Of a stretch of DNA of 64,000 nucleotides, positions 23,861 through 34,400 are shown one piece after another. A program made the position numbers and the translations under genes. The notes beneath the pieces are model-generated. The model saw only the letters and a list, made by a program, of their open reading frames with translations. It did not search any database and was not told where the DNA came from. Location of the stretch: assembly GCA_043816955.1 (NCBI GenBank), contig JBDRHL010000115.1, positions 1-64,000 on the forward strand, read 5' to 3'. This DNA is from JBDRHL01 sp043816955 (lineage in GTDB: Bacteria > Planctomycetota > Phycisphaerae > Sedimentisphaerales > CAYZTY01). Numbering within the stretch: the first letter of the stretch is position 1; each line of letters opens with the position of its first letter.

Positions 23861-25624
23861 ATGAAATTAGACCCTACAAAGCTGAAAGACTGGCAGGTTG
23901 CCGAAGCTGCCGAAGAGCGTATGAAACCTTTTGCGCAACTTGCTGAAGAAATGGGACTTATGAAAGAAGAAATGCTTCCCTATGGCCAGCATCTTGGCAA
24001 GATTGATTATCTCAAGGCCCTTGCGAGACTCAAAAACGCTCCGACAGCCAAATACATCGATGTTACAGCTATTACCCCCACCCCGCTGGGGGAGGGCAAG
24101 ACGACCACAGCTATCGGGCTTATCCAGGGACTAGGCAAGATCGGCAAGCGCGTGGTGGGAGCCATTCGTCAGCCCAGCGGCGGACCCACTTTTAATATCA
24201 AAGGCTCTGCAGCAGGAGGCGGTCTTTCGCAGTGCATCCCGTTAACTCCTTTCAGCATTAGACTTACAGGTGATATTGACTCGATAACAAACGCCCACAA
24301 CCTCGCTATGGTCGCCCTTACCAGCAGAATACAGCATGAGAACAACTATGACGATAACCGCCTTGCAAAAAGCAATCTGAAGAGGCTGGACATTGATCCC
24401 AACAGAGTTCCAATGAAATGGGTGATGGATTTCTGTGCTCAGGCACTGCGTAATATCACGATCGGCAAGGGGGGCAAGATGGACGGCTGTGAAATGGAAT
24501 CGGGATTCGCGATTACCGTTTCAAGTGAAGTTATGGCGATACTCGCTGTAGCACGGGACCTGGCGGATCTGCGTGAGCGGATGGGCAGAATCGTCGTAGG
24601 CTATAGCAAGAAGGGCAATGAAATTACAACTGCCGACCTGGAAGTCGATGGCGCGATGACCGCCTGGATGGTTGACGCAATTAATCCGAATTTGCTGCAG
24701 ACCATTGAAGGACAGCCGGTTTTTGTGCACGCGGGGCCTTTTGCGAATATCGCGATCGGACAGAGCTCAATTATTGCAGACAGACTGGGGACCAAACTGG
24801 GGGATTATCATGTTACTGAAAGCGGCTTCGGTGCAGATATTGGTTTCGAGAAATTCTGGAACCTGAAATGCCGGATGAGCGGGTTAAAGCCAAATGCCGT
24901 CGTGCTGGTGGCTACAGTGCGAGCATTGAAGATGCACGGCGGAGGACCAACAGTCAAGCCGGGTGTCCCCTTGGCGGAAGAATACACTAAAGAGAATATG
25001 CAACTGCTTGAGAAAGGCTGTGAGAACCTGATAGCCCACATCGAAACCGTCAAAAAGGCAGGCGTAATGCCTGTAGTGTGTATCAACAGCTTCCATACCG
25101 ATACCCAAGCTGAGATCGAACTGATTCGCAAGGTAGCCCAGCAGCATGGTGCATTAGCGGCTCTTTCGGCACACTGGCTCAAGGGCGGCGATGGGGCAAT
25201 TGAACTGGCAGAAGCGGTCGTGCAGGCATGTAATGAAAAAAATCATTTCAGGTTCCTGTATGAACTTCAGACGCCTTTACGCCAGCGGGTAGAATTGATT
25301 GCAAAAGAGGTTTACGGTGCAGATGGTGTAACGTATACCGACGAGGCACTTGAAAAGGCAAAAGCAATCGAGGCGGACCCGGCAGCGAAGGAACTGGGTA
25401 CATGTATGGTCAAAACACACCTGAGCCTTTCGCACGATCCTGATCTGAAGGGCCGGCCTAAGGGATGGCAGCTTCCGATTCGCGATATTCTGATCTACAA
25501 AGGAGCTGGTTTTGTTGTGCCCGTTGCAGGAACGATCAAGCTGATGCCTGGCACCGCATCGAATCCGGCATTTAGAAATATAGATGTTGATGTGAAGACC
25601 GGCAAGGTACAGGGACTCTTCTAA
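23861..25624 (+). CDS. fhs: Formate-tetrahydrofolate ligase (10-formyl-THF synthetase)
   Basis: The 587-residue cytoplasmic enzyme makes 10-formyl-THF from formate, THF and ATP, the entry to the methyl branch of the Wood-Ljungdahl pathway. Seen: the ATP-binding loop TPTPLGEGKTTTAIGLIQGL, RQPSGGPTFNIKGSAAGGG, TGDIDSITNAHNLAMVAL and the C-terminal MPGTASNPA segment. ATG 23861 has GGAG upstream; the longer frame is not needed. It is the first gene of the plus-strand cluster and is followed by the HdrA fusion after 112 bp. Confidence 0.97.
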   Translation: MKLDPTKLKDWQVAEAAEERMKPFAQLAEEMGLMKEEMLPYGQHLGKIDYLKALARLKNAPTAKYIDVTAITPTPLGEGKTTTAIGLIQGLGKIGKRVVGAIRQPSGGPTFNIKGSAAGGGLSQCIPLTPFSIRLTGDIDSITNAHNLAMVALTSRIQHENNYDDNRLAKSNLKRLDIDPNRVPMKWVMDFCAQALRNITIGKGGKMDGCEMESGFAITVSSEVMAILAVARDLADLRERMGRIVVGYSKKGNEITTADLEVDGAMTAWMVDAINPNLLQTIEGQPVFVHAGPFANIAIGQSSIIADRLGTKLGDYHVTESGFGADIGFEKFWNLKCRMSGLKPNAVVLVATVRALKMHGGGPTVKPGVPLAEEYTKENMQLLEKGCENLIAHIETVKKAGVMPVVCINSFHTDTQAEIELIRKVAQQHGALAALSAHWLKGGDGAIELAEAVVQACNEKNHFRFLYELQTPLRQRVELIAKEVYGADGVTYTDEALEKAKAIEADPAAKELGTCMVKTHLSLSHDPDLKGRPKGWQLPIRDILIYKGAGFVVPVAGTIKLMPGTASNPAFRNIDVDVKTGKVQGLF

Positions 25625-25736
25625 AGAAGGCAAAAAGTTAGAATTCGACTTGGGCAACTGGGACTTTATGCCCCCTGCTTTACGGTTTTTATCTCCCGGA
25701 GAACCCGGGGCCGGAAGAATTGGAGAATCAGTTCAA

Positions 25737-28433
25737 ATGGTAAGTGCCGGCAAAAGCGTTAAAGAACTGCGTAAAAAGGTGCTGGTAATCGGCGGCGGTA
25801 TCAGCGGGGTTACTGCTGCGAAATGTCTGAGCCAGGCAGGCGCCGGTGTACACCTGGTTGAGCGCAGCAGGTCAATAGGGGGACACATCGCCCGGATGGG
25901 CTGCAAAGCGACAGATAAATGCCTTCGCTGTAACGTGTGCTTAGCAGACGAGATACTTCGTGATGTGGCTCAGCTTGATAACGTTGCAGTTTATACCAAT
26001 ACTCAAGTGCAAAGCCTTGCCAAAGGGAGAAAACAGCGGTTCAGGGCCAGCCTCTCGAACGGTAACGGAGTTGTGCAGGTTGAAGTCGACAGCGTGATAG
26101 TTGCTACGGGACATGAGCCTTATGACCCGCGCGAGGACCGGGCCTTCGGCTATGGTCTTTGTGCGAACGTGATAACCGGCGCCGAGGCAGAGGAACAGTT
26201 AGCAAAGAAGTGCAGTATCACACGGCCTAGCGACGGACAGTTGCCGAAACGAGTGGCGATGATACAGTGCGTCGGCTCGCGAACTGATAATGGCAACTGC
26301 AGACCCGAAGATACTAATTACTGCAGCGCCGTCTGCTGCGCTTATGGTCTTCGGCTGGCCCAAAAGATCAATGCTTCTGTCGAGGATGCAGAAGTTACGA
26401 TTTTCTACATGGATATTCAGAACTTCGGCAAGGGGTTCAATGAATTTTTCAGGCAAAGCCGTGAACAGATGCGTTTTATCAGGTGCAGGCCCTATGAGAT
26501 AACCGCCGGGCAGGATGGTGCAATCCGTGTAAAATATACGCTGCCGGGTGAGAACAGTAAGTCCGGAACGGCGCTTTGCCGGGAAGAATTTGACCTTATC
26601 ATTCTGGCAGTCGGTATCCGCCCCTCCGCTGATTCACGGGAACTTGCCGATAAACTGCTGCTTGCCGTGGATGACAACGGCTTCATGGGTCTTAAAGGTC
26701 CGGCAGCAACGGCAGATACACAACGAGAGGGTATATATGTAATCGGAACGGCTGAGGCACCGAAGGATATTGCTGATTGCATCGCCCAGGCTGAGGCGGT
26801 AAGCGCAATGGTAATGGGGCAGATCAGCGGCAAAAAGAAGAAAAAAACAAAAAACAATCAGGATGTAGTTGTTATAGGAGCGGGTGTCGCTTCCTTGCAG
26901 ACAGCAGGAGCAGTTGCTCAGCTTGGGCATAAGGTTACGATTCTTTGCAGCGATAAAAAGCCCGGCGGAATCGCGGGACGGATGCCTCAGCTTTATGCGT
27001 ATCTCGCAGGCTCAGCGGAAAAGGCTGAAAAGAAGGCAAAAGAAAATGTTGCGGAGCTTCTCCGCAACATCAAGGAGCACAAAAATATCAGTATTATATG
27101 CCAGGCCCGTCTTGCAGGCATCGAAGGACAGGCCGGTGATTTCAAGGTTACCATTGAGGATAACAATGTCCGCAAGGAAATCACAGCAGGTTCGATAGTC
27201 ATCGCAACCGGACAAGGCGGAGCATTCCCCTTTGCTGCAAAGGGCATGAAGAATCCCGCTATTTTCACCGATGTGGCAGGACTTATCGGCTCAATCGAAT
27301 CTGGTAAACCCGCCAGCCGAATCGCGATAGTGATTGATTATCTCGGTGAACAGAACCGGTCGGTTACAGCAGCGGTTTTGAGCGCCTCCGAGATGCTGAT
27401 CAAGCGTTTCGGCTGTTCGGTCAAGCTTTACTGCAATAATATCCGCGTAGCTGCTGCAGGTCTTGAGGAACTTTACCGCAAAGTCAGGAATGCCGGCCTG
27501 GTAACAAACAAAGCCCAGGGCAAGGTGAAGCTTTATCAGCATGGTTCGAAGGTAATCGTTGAAGGTATTGACGAAATTGCAGGTGTCGTTATGGCTGAAG
27601 AGTTTGACCTTGCGGTGATGGCAGATTGTACGGCAGGCTGCGGAATCGATAAGGATACCGTCAGGGGTCTGCGTAACAGCGCGGAAGGTGCAGCACAATA
27701 TGACAACATCTGGCTGCTTCCGGTCAAGACAAATCGGCCTGGGATTTTCACTGTCGGAGCTGCCAGAGGCAATAGTGAATTTACCTCCGCTCTTGCGGAC
27801 GGCTTGGCTGCTGCGGGCAGGATACACAAGTTTCTCACGGATACACAGGACCAGGCAGCGGAAGATGCAGCATCTGTGGATGCTGAGAAGTGCGTGCTTT
27901 GCCTGACGTGTCTGAGGATTTGCCCACATGGTGCGATTGATATTGACGCGGAAAACAAATGTGCGAGGGTATCGACCATAGCATGTCAACGGTGCGGAAT
28001 TTGCGCATCGCACTGTCCTGCCGTAGCGATTCAACTGCCGCAATACAGCGATGAGAAGACGAGCGAACAACTGGGCAGGCTGCAGAAAGTTACGATCTTT
28101 GCCTGTGAGAACTCAGCATATCCAGCCGCCGTTGCTGCAGAATCGGCTGGTATAAAATACAACAGCAATGTCACGCTTATAAAAGTCCCCTGCGCAGGCA
28201 AGATCGATCCGCGTCATGTACTGCAGGCGCTACAGGATGGGGCCCAAAAGGTCGGCCTGATAGGCTGTCATCCCGAGAGTTGCCGGTATTTAAGCGGCTC
28301 AAGCAGGGCCGAGAAAAGAATTGAGCGTATTCGTAAAACACTGGATAAGTGTGGGTTTGAGCCGGACAGAGTCTTTTTTGGCGGAATTGCCTCGGTCGAG
28401 CCTGCCAGATTTGCAGAATATTTGAAGGAGTAA
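25737..28433 (+). CDS. HdrA-HdrA-ferredoxin-MvhD fusion protein
   Basis: The 898-residue protein from ATG 25737 contains, in order: an HdrA flavoprotein domain (FAD loop VLVIGGGISGVTAAKC at 15-30; Cys56/62/65/68 cluster; IQCVGSR with a following NYCSAVCC); a KKKKK-containing linker; and a second Rossmann/HdrA-like flavin domain (~residues 378-710, VVVIGAGVASLQTAGAV). Then come a 2x[4Fe-4S] ferredoxin (CVLCLTCLRICPHGAI; CQRCGICASHCPAVAI) and an MvhD/FlpD-type [2Fe-2S] domain (VPCAGKIDPRHVLQAL; GCHPESCRYLSG). HdrA is the bifurcating flavin subunit of heterodisulfide-reductase complexes and MvhD is its electron entry. Position between fhs and folD points to C1 metabolism. Confidence 0.85.
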   Translation: MVSAGKSVKELRKKVLVIGGGISGVTAAKCLSQAGAGVHLVERSRSIGGHIARMGCKATDKCLRCNVCLADEILRDVAQLDNVAVYTNTQVQSLAKGRKQRFRASLSNGNGVVQVEVDSVIVATGHEPYDPREDRAFGYGLCANVITGAEAEEQLAKKCSITRPSDGQLPKRVAMIQCVGSRTDNGNCRPEDTNYCSAVCCAYGLRLAQKINASVEDAEVTIFYMDIQNFGKGFNEFFRQSREQMRFIRCRPYEITAGQDGAIRVKYTLPGENSKSGTALCREEFDLIILAVGIRPSADSRELADKLLLAVDDNGFMGLKGPAATADTQREGIYVIGTAEAPKDIADCIAQAEAVSAMVMGQISGKKKKKTKNNQDVVVIGAGVASLQTAGAVAQLGHKVTILCSDKKPGGIAGRMPQLYAYLAGSAEKAEKKAKENVAELLRNIKEHKNISIICQARLAGIEGQAGDFKVTIEDNNVRKEITAGSIVIATGQGGAFPFAAKGMKNPAIFTDVAGLIGSIESGKPASRIAIVIDYLGEQNRSVTAAVLSASEMLIKRFGCSVKLYCNNIRVAAAGLEELYRKVRNAGLVTNKAQGKVKLYQHGSKVIVEGIDEIAGVVMAEEFDLAVMADCTAGCGIDKDTVRGLRNSAEGAAQYDNIWLLPVKTNRPGIFTVGAARGNSEFTSALADGLAAAGRIHKFLTDTQDQAAEDAASVDAEKCVLCLTCLRICPHGAIDIDAENKCARVSTIACQRCGICASHCPAVAIQLPQYSDEKTSEQLGRLQKVTIFACENSAYPAAVAAESAGIKYNSNVTLIKVPCAGKIDPRHVLQALQDGAQKVGLIGCHPESCRYLSGSSRAEKRIERIRKTLDKCGFEPDRVFFGGIASVEPARFAEYLKE

Positions 28434-28439
28434 AGACCA

Positions 28440-29333
28440 ATGACAGCAAGGATTATTGATGGTAAGCAGGTAGCCGCGGATATGCGGGCGGAATTAAAAG
28501 AGAAAGTTACGCGGATGAAGGAAAAGGGTATTGTTCCGGGGCTGGGTGTAATACTTGTTGGTGAAGATCCGGCATCCAAGTCTTATGTAAGCGCCAAAGA
28601 GAAGGCTTGTGAAGAAATTGGAATTTATTCGAGCGACAACCGCCTTCCTGCCGAGACCGCACAGGAAGAATTGATGGCGCTTGTCAGGAAAATGAACGAC
28701 GATCCCAGGATTGACGGGATTCTGGTTCAGCTTCCATTACCGAAACATCTCAACGAAGGCGAAGTGCTGCTCGCGATCAATCCAGCCAAGGACGTTGACG
28801 GCTTTCATCCGGTGAACGTGGGCAAGATGGTTGTCGGCGAAGAGGGCTTTCTTCCCTGCACGCCGCACGGCGTGATCCAGCTCCTTATCAGGAGCAATGT
28901 CAAAATCGAAGGCGCTGAAGTTGTTGTTGTCGGCAGGAGCAACATTGTCGGCAAGCCCGTAGCAAATATGCTTATACAAAAGTCCAGGACGGGTAACGCA
29001 ACGGTTACGGTCTGTCATACACGAACGAAAAACCTTGCTGATCATGTTCGTCGTGCGGACATTATTATCGCCGCAGCGGGCAGGCCTAATACGGTTACCG
29101 CTGATATGGTCAAAGACGGCGCTGTGGTTATCGACGTCGGTGTGAACCGTGTTGAAGATGCATCCAAAAAGAGCGGTTACCGCCTTGTCGGAGATGTGGA
29201 TTTCGAAGCGGTCAAGGAAAAGGCGAGCCTGATTACGCCTGTGCCCGGCGGAGTCGGGCCGATGACGATAACAATGCTGCTCTATAACACGGTTGAATCA
29301 GCCCGCAAAGCTGCAGCACGTGGAGAAAAATAG
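28440..29333 (+). CDS. folD: Bifunctional methylene-THF dehydrogenase / methenyl-THF cyclohydrolase
   Basis: The 297-residue FolD interconverts 10-formyl-, methenyl- and methylene-THF with NAD(P). The catalytic segment GVILVGEDPASKSYVSAKEK contains the Tyr and Lys of the active site. DGILVQLPLPKHL, the KDVDGFHPVNVGKM loop, the nucleotide site VVVGRSNIVGKPVANML and the C-terminal TPVPGGVGPMTI are all present. It starts 6 bp after the HdrA fusion stop and abuts metV. Confidence 0.97.
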   Translation: MTARIIDGKQVAADMRAELKEKVTRMKEKGIVPGLGVILVGEDPASKSYVSAKEKACEEIGIYSSDNRLPAETAQEELMALVRKMNDDPRIDGILVQLPLPKHLNEGEVLLAINPAKDVDGFHPVNVGKMVVGEEGFLPCTPHGVIQLLIRSNVKIEGAEVVVVGRSNIVGKPVANMLIQKSRTGNATVTVCHTRTKNLADHVRRADIIIAAAGRPNTVTADMVKDGAVVIDVGVNRVEDASKKSGYRLVGDVDFEAVKEKASLITPVPGGVGPMTITMLLYNTVESARKAAARGEK

Positions 29334-29993
29334 ATGATAGTTGCAGAGAGAAAGCCTGTTGAACAGATCAAGGCCTTCGTCGAGCCGCACAGGAAGGTGC
29401 TTGTGCTTGGCTGTGGTACATGTGTAACGGTCTGTCTGGCGGGGGGCGAAAGAGAGGTCGCGACGCTTGCTTCGACGCTTCGGCTGGTCTGTAAGGGTGA
29501 ATTTATCGAGGCGACGATCGAAAGGCAGTGCGACACCGAGTTTTTTGACAGTGTAAAAGAGAAGATAAAGGCTGCTGACGCGGTACTTTCAATGGCCTGC
29601 GGTGTGGGCGTACAGATGGTCGCCAGGCTGTTCGGCGATAAGCCGGTTTATCCTGCGCTTGACACGATATTTATGGGTACAAATGACGAGGCGGGCAAGT
29701 GGAGCGAAAACTGTCTTGCCTGCGGCGACTGTAAGCTGGGCGTATTTGGCGCGGTCTGCCCGGTAACACGATGCAGCAAATCACTATGCAACGGGCCATG
29801 CGGCGGAAGCGCCAACGGAATGTGTGAGGTCGATCCCAAAAATATTGAATGCGGCTGGCACCTGATACATGAAAGACTGAAAGCTATCGGCAGGCTGGAT
29901 GTGCTCATTGAGAACGTAAAGCCGCGCGATTGGTCGAAGACTCACAGCGGCGGGCCGAGAAAGCTTTCCAGAGAAGAGGTAGCGGAACTGTAA
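29334..29993 (+). CDS. metV: MetV-like zinc/iron-sulfur subunit of methylene-THF reductase
   Basis: The 219-residue protein matches MetV, the small partner of MetF in acetogens and other Wood-Ljungdahl bacteria. It has an N-terminal Cys pair (VLGCGTCVTVC) and a C-terminal Cys-rich region (NCLACGDCKLGVFGAVCPV; then CSKSLCNGPCGG). Its stop overlaps the metF start (TAATG at 29991-29995), so the two are translationally coupled and probably made in equal amounts. Confidence 0.85.
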   Translation: MIVAERKPVEQIKAFVEPHRKVLVLGCGTCVTVCLAGGEREVATLASTLRLVCKGEFIEATIERQCDTEFFDSVKEKIKAADAVLSMACGVGVQMVARLFGDKPVYPALDTIFMGTNDEAGKWSENCLACGDCKLGVFGAVCPVTRCSKSLCNGPCGGSANGMCEVDPKNIECGWHLIHERLKAIGRLDVLIENVKPRDWSKTHSGGPRKLSREEVAEL

Positions 29994-30937
29994 TGGCAGA
30001 TGTTGTATATAAATCAGGCAGTAATCTTGAGAAGGTTTTGGCATCGGGCGGTTTTGTCGTAACCGGAGAGCTGGGGCCGCCCAAGAGCGCCGATATCGAA
30101 ACTATCCGTAAGAAAGCCGAGCTTCTCAAAGGCTGGGTTGATGCGGTCAACATAACCGACAATCAAACAGCGATCGTACGCGTCTCAAGTATCGCTGTCG
30201 CCAAACTCGCGCTGGATATGGGTATCGAGCCGACAATGCAGATGACCTGTCGTGACCGTAACCGTCTGGCAATACAGGCCGACATACTGGGGGCATACCT
30301 GCTGGGGATTCGCAACATCGTATGCCTGACGGGCGATCATCAGTGCTTCGGCAATCATCCCACAGCCAGGTATGTGTTTGATCTCGATTCGATTCAGCTT
30401 ATCAGGATGGTCAGGGACATGCGCGACGAGAAGATATTCGCGTGCGGCGAGGAAATAAAGAACAGCAAAAAGTCAAAGCCCATGGAGCCGAGAATGTTTA
30501 TCGGCGGCGCTGCTAATCCTTTTGGCGACCCGTTCGAGTTCCGCGTTACAAGGCTCGCCAAGAAGATTAACGCAGGTGCAGACTTTATTCAGACGCAGTG
30601 CATTTATGACATGGACCGTTTTGATGCGTGGATGAAAGAGGTGTGCAACCGCGGACTGCATGAGAAGGTCAAGATACTGGCAGGCGTTACGCCGCTAAAA
30701 TCGCTGGGTATGGCCAAATATATGCGTGACAGCGTAGCAGGGCTGACTGTGCCCGATTATTATATCAACCGGCTCGCCGGAGCGGAAAATGCAGCGGAGG
30801 AAGGCATAAAGATATGTGTTGAGCAGATACAGAAGCTGCGCGAGACAGAAGGGATCGCAGGCGTGCATATCATGGCAATCGAGTGGGAACAGAAGATAGC
30901 AGAGATTGTTCAGCGGTCCGGCCTGGACAAAAGATAG
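29993..30937 (+). CDS. metF: Methylenetetrahydrofolate reductase
   Basis: From ATG 29993 the 314-residue TIM-barrel flavoprotein reduces methylene-THF to methyl-THF. Family segments are VTGELGPPKSADIET with the catalytic Glu, VNITDNQTAIVR, MTCRDRNRLAIQADILGAYL, NIVCLTGDH and DFIQTQCIYDMDRFDAWM. The longer frame overlapping metV is rejected. Bacterial MetF with MetV usually lacks direct NADH use and takes electrons from associated proteins. The hdr genes on either side are the obvious candidates. Confidence 0.93.
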   Translation: MADVVYKSGSNLEKVLASGGFVVTGELGPPKSADIETIRKKAELLKGWVDAVNITDNQTAIVRVSSIAVAKLALDMGIEPTMQMTCRDRNRLAIQADILGAYLLGIRNIVCLTGDHQCFGNHPTARYVFDLDSIQLIRMVRDMRDEKIFACGEEIKNSKKSKPMEPRMFIGGAANPFGDPFEFRVTRLAKKINAGADFIQTQCIYDMDRFDAWMKEVCNRGLHEKVKILAGVTPLKSLGMAKYMRDSVAGLTVPDYYINRLAGAENAAEEGIKICVEQIQKLRETEGIAGVHIMAIEWEQKIAEIVQRSGLDKR

Positions 30938-30961
30938 AATCTTTAGTGTGAGGTTATTTAT

Positions 30962-31423
30962 ATGGATAAGGTTGAAAGTAAAAATTTGGATAGTCGCTTC
31001 AAATATGATGTAGCCGCTCATCCCGGCGGGGACAATATAAAACTCTGTTTTGCCTGCGGGACCTGCACAGCGGGATGCCCGGTCGCGGCAATTGACGATC
31101 AGTTCAATCCCCGCAGGATTATCCGACAGGTGCTTTTGGGGATGCGAAAGGAAGTACTTTGCTCACCGGTGATATGGCGGTGTGTGCAGTGTTATTCCTG
31201 CACAGCAAAGTGTCCGCAAAGCGTAAAATTCCGGGATGTGATGAGAGCCTTGCGTGAAATGGCGGTTGCGGAAGGATATGTGGACGCATCGATACCTGAG
31301 GAAATTGAAAAACTGGATGAACTATCGCAGAGCCTGCGGCGCGACCTCGTTAAGCAGCTTGTTACAGACAGGGCCGCGTATGAAAAAACCAAGGCCGAAA
31401 TTACAAAGATAACGAAGGTATAG
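30962..31423 (+). CDS. hdrC: HdrC-like iron-sulfur protein
   Basis: The 153-residue ferredoxin-type protein has two [4Fe-4S] motifs, CFACGTCTAGCPVAAIDDQ (~29-47) and CVQCYSCTAKCPQ (~74-86), followed by a helical tail, as in HdrC. In classical complexes HdrC carries electrons from HdrA to the CCG-domain subunit HdrB. No HdrB is found in this cluster. It starts 24 bp after metF, and 15 bp separate it from the large HdrA fusion. Confidence 0.85.
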   Translation: MDKVESKNLDSRFKYDVAAHPGGDNIKLCFACGTCTAGCPVAAIDDQFNPRRIIRQVLLGMRKEVLCSPVIWRCVQCYSCTAKCPQSVKFRDVMRALREMAVAEGYVDASIPEEIEKLDELSQSLRRDLVKQLVTDRAAYEKTKAEITKITKV

Positions 31424-31438
31424 ATCAGTGCTGAAAAA

Positions 31439-34400
31439 ATGATTGCTCCTGAGAGAAACAATAAAGATAAAATAGGCGCAGTCCTGGTAATAGGCGGCGG
31501 CATAGCCGGGATACAGGCCTCGCTCGATCTTGCTGAATCGGGCCAGAAGGTCTACCTGCTGGAAAGCTCACCCGCGATAGGCGGGAACATGGCAAGGCTG
31601 GACAAGACCTTCCCGACAAATGACTGCTCAATGTGCATTCTATCTCCGAAAATTGTCGAGTGCGGCAGGCATCTGAACATCGAGACGATCACATGGTCTC
31701 AGCTTGAGGGACTTCAGGGCCAGGCCGGCAATTTCAAGGCAAAAATCCGCCGGCGGGCGCGATATGTCGATATGGATAAGTGCACCGGCTGTGGGGACTG
31801 TACCAAGGCTTGTCCGGTAGCAGTTCCAAATGAATTCGATGCCGGAATTGGCGAGCGCCATGCAATTTTCAGACCTTATCCCCAGGCGTATCCAAACACT
31901 TTTGTCATCGATAAAAAAGGCAAAAGTCCCTGCAGGGTCGGATGTCCTGCGGGCATAAACATACATGGTTATGTCGCACTTACAGCCGCCGGAAAATTCG
32001 ATGAGGCGCTCGACGTTGTCCTGCAGACGATACCTTTGCCCGGCGTTCTGGGACGGGTGTGCGATCATCCCTGCCAGGAGCGATGTCATCTTAGCAAAAG
32101 CAATGATTCCGTTTCTATCTGTGCTATAAAGCGATTTTTAGCTGACAAACAGCGTGAGAAAGGAACAGAAGATAAAAAAATCAGGAAAGGATCAGGCAGC
32201 CTGGCGAAGGTAGCGATAATCGGCGGCGGGCCTGCTGGGCTTGCTTCTGCCAGGGAGCTTGCACGGAAGGGATATCAGCCGACCATATTCGAAGCGATGC
32301 AAAAAGCAGGCGGTATGCTTGCATGGGGTATCCCCGATTACCGGCTGCCGCCTGAAATACTCGATGAAGAAATTCAGGATGTGCTTGATGAAGGAGTACA
32401 GTTGCAGACGAATGTCCGCTTGGGCAGGGATATTACCATTGAGCAGCTAAAAAAAGCTGGCTTTAAGGCTGTTGTTCTGGCGATTGGCGCTCAGGGTGGA
32501 ATGAAGCTGGGTATCGAGGGAGAGAATCTAAAAGGCGTGGAAGACTGCATTGAGTTTCTGCGGCAGGTCAACCTGGATCGCAGCACTGTTAAGGTCGGCA
32601 GAAAAGTTGTAGTGATCGGGGGTGGAAATTCAGCTATAGATTCGGCACGAACGGCGCTGCGGCTGGGCGCAGAAGAGGTTACACTGCTTTACAGGCGGAC
32701 CCGTGCAGAGATGCCGGCCATTGATGCTGAAATTGTCGATGCGGAGAAGGAAGGTGTAAAATTACATTTCCTCTCTGCTCCCGTCCGTGTGATCGGCAAA
32801 GCGAACAAGGTCGCTTCGCTTGAGTGCATACAGATGCGCCTTGGCGAACCTGATGAAAGCGGCAGACGCAGACCGGTGCCCATCGAAGGGTCGCAGTTCA
32901 CCCTTGAAACGGATATGATAATCTCTGCGATCGGCCAGAAAGTCCGGCTTGTTCGCGACGAAACGCTCAATGAGCTTAAAACGACTCGATGGGGCACCAT
33001 TGACGCGGATGAAAAAAGTACTTTCACGAACATTGAAGGTGTATTTGCTGTCGGCGATGCCGTAACCGGACCTGCCAGTGTTATCAAGGCAATAGCAGGA
33101 GGCAGACGCGCCGCCCAGGCAGTTGACTGTTATCTGCGCGGTGTGAAATTTGAGCCGTTGCCTGAGATACAAGAAGCCGACATAACAAATGAGCCGCCGA
33201 TGCACAGCGATACGACAAACGTGCCCGGCAGGAGTGAATGCCCGCAGCTTCCACCGGCGCAAAGGGCAAAGAGCTTTGACGAGGTTGAGGCAACCTTCAG
33301 CGAGGAACAGGCAATCGCAGAAGCAAAGCGGTGCCTGAACTGTGCGATATGTTCGGAATGTATGGAATGTGTGCAAGCGTGTAAGGCGAAAGCAATTTGC
33401 CATGAGCAGCAGGACAAAGTAGAGCAAATCAACGTTGGTGCGGTGATTGCGCTGCCGGGCTTTGAGGAATATGCAGCACAACTTAAATACGATTTTGGCT
33501 ACAGCAGATACCCCGACGTTGTCAGCAGCATGCAGTTTGAGCGGATACTTTCGGCGTCAGGACCGTTTATGGGGCATGTCAGGAGACCTTCGGATGGTAA
33601 AGAGCCGAGGAAAATAGCATTCCTGCAGTGTGTCGGCTCACGTGATACCGACTGCAGGAACGGATACTGTTCGAGTGTCTGCTGTATGTACGCGATCAAA
33701 GAGGCCGTAATCGCAAAGGAGCACATAAAGGGCGTGGATGTTACGATATTCTTCATGGACATGCGCGCATTCGGCAAGGACTTTGACAAATACTACGAGC
33801 GGGCAAAAGATGAATACGGCGTTCATTTCAAGCGATCTCGTGTATGTGATGTATATAAAAAGGATGGAGAGCCTGAGCTGACGGTCAAATTCGCACCTGA
33901 TTCAGGAGGCGTTGAACAGGAACAGTTCGACATGGTTGTTTTGTCGATAGGGCTTGAGCCTGGAAAGAATTCAAAATCGCTTGCCGAAAAACTCGGAGTC
34001 CGTCTTGAGCCTAACGGCTTTATCTGGACGGATTCGTCGACGCCGCTTAATACCAGCAGAGAGGGCATTTTTGTCGGCGGAGCGGCTTCTGGGCCGAAAG
34101 ACATACCTGAGACGGTGATGCAGGCAAGCGGCACAGCATCCCTTGCGGCGCAGCTTCTGGCAGAATCGCGCAACACTCTTACCGTCGAACAGGAGTTTCC
34201 AAAGGAACGTGATATCCTCGGTCAGGAGCCTCGAATAGGTGTTTTTATCTGTCATTGCGGAATCAATATCGGCGGCGTGGTCGATGTGCCCTCTGTTGCA
34301 CAGTACGCCGGGACTTTGCCGGGTGTGGTTCATGCAGAAGAAAATCTGTATACCTGCTCTCAGGATACGCAGGATCATATCAAAGAGATAATCGAAGAGC

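Noticed and set aside
27291..28070. 259-codon minus-strand ORF
   Set aside because: Antisense to the ferredoxin and second flavin domains of the HdrA-MvhD fusion; no family signal.
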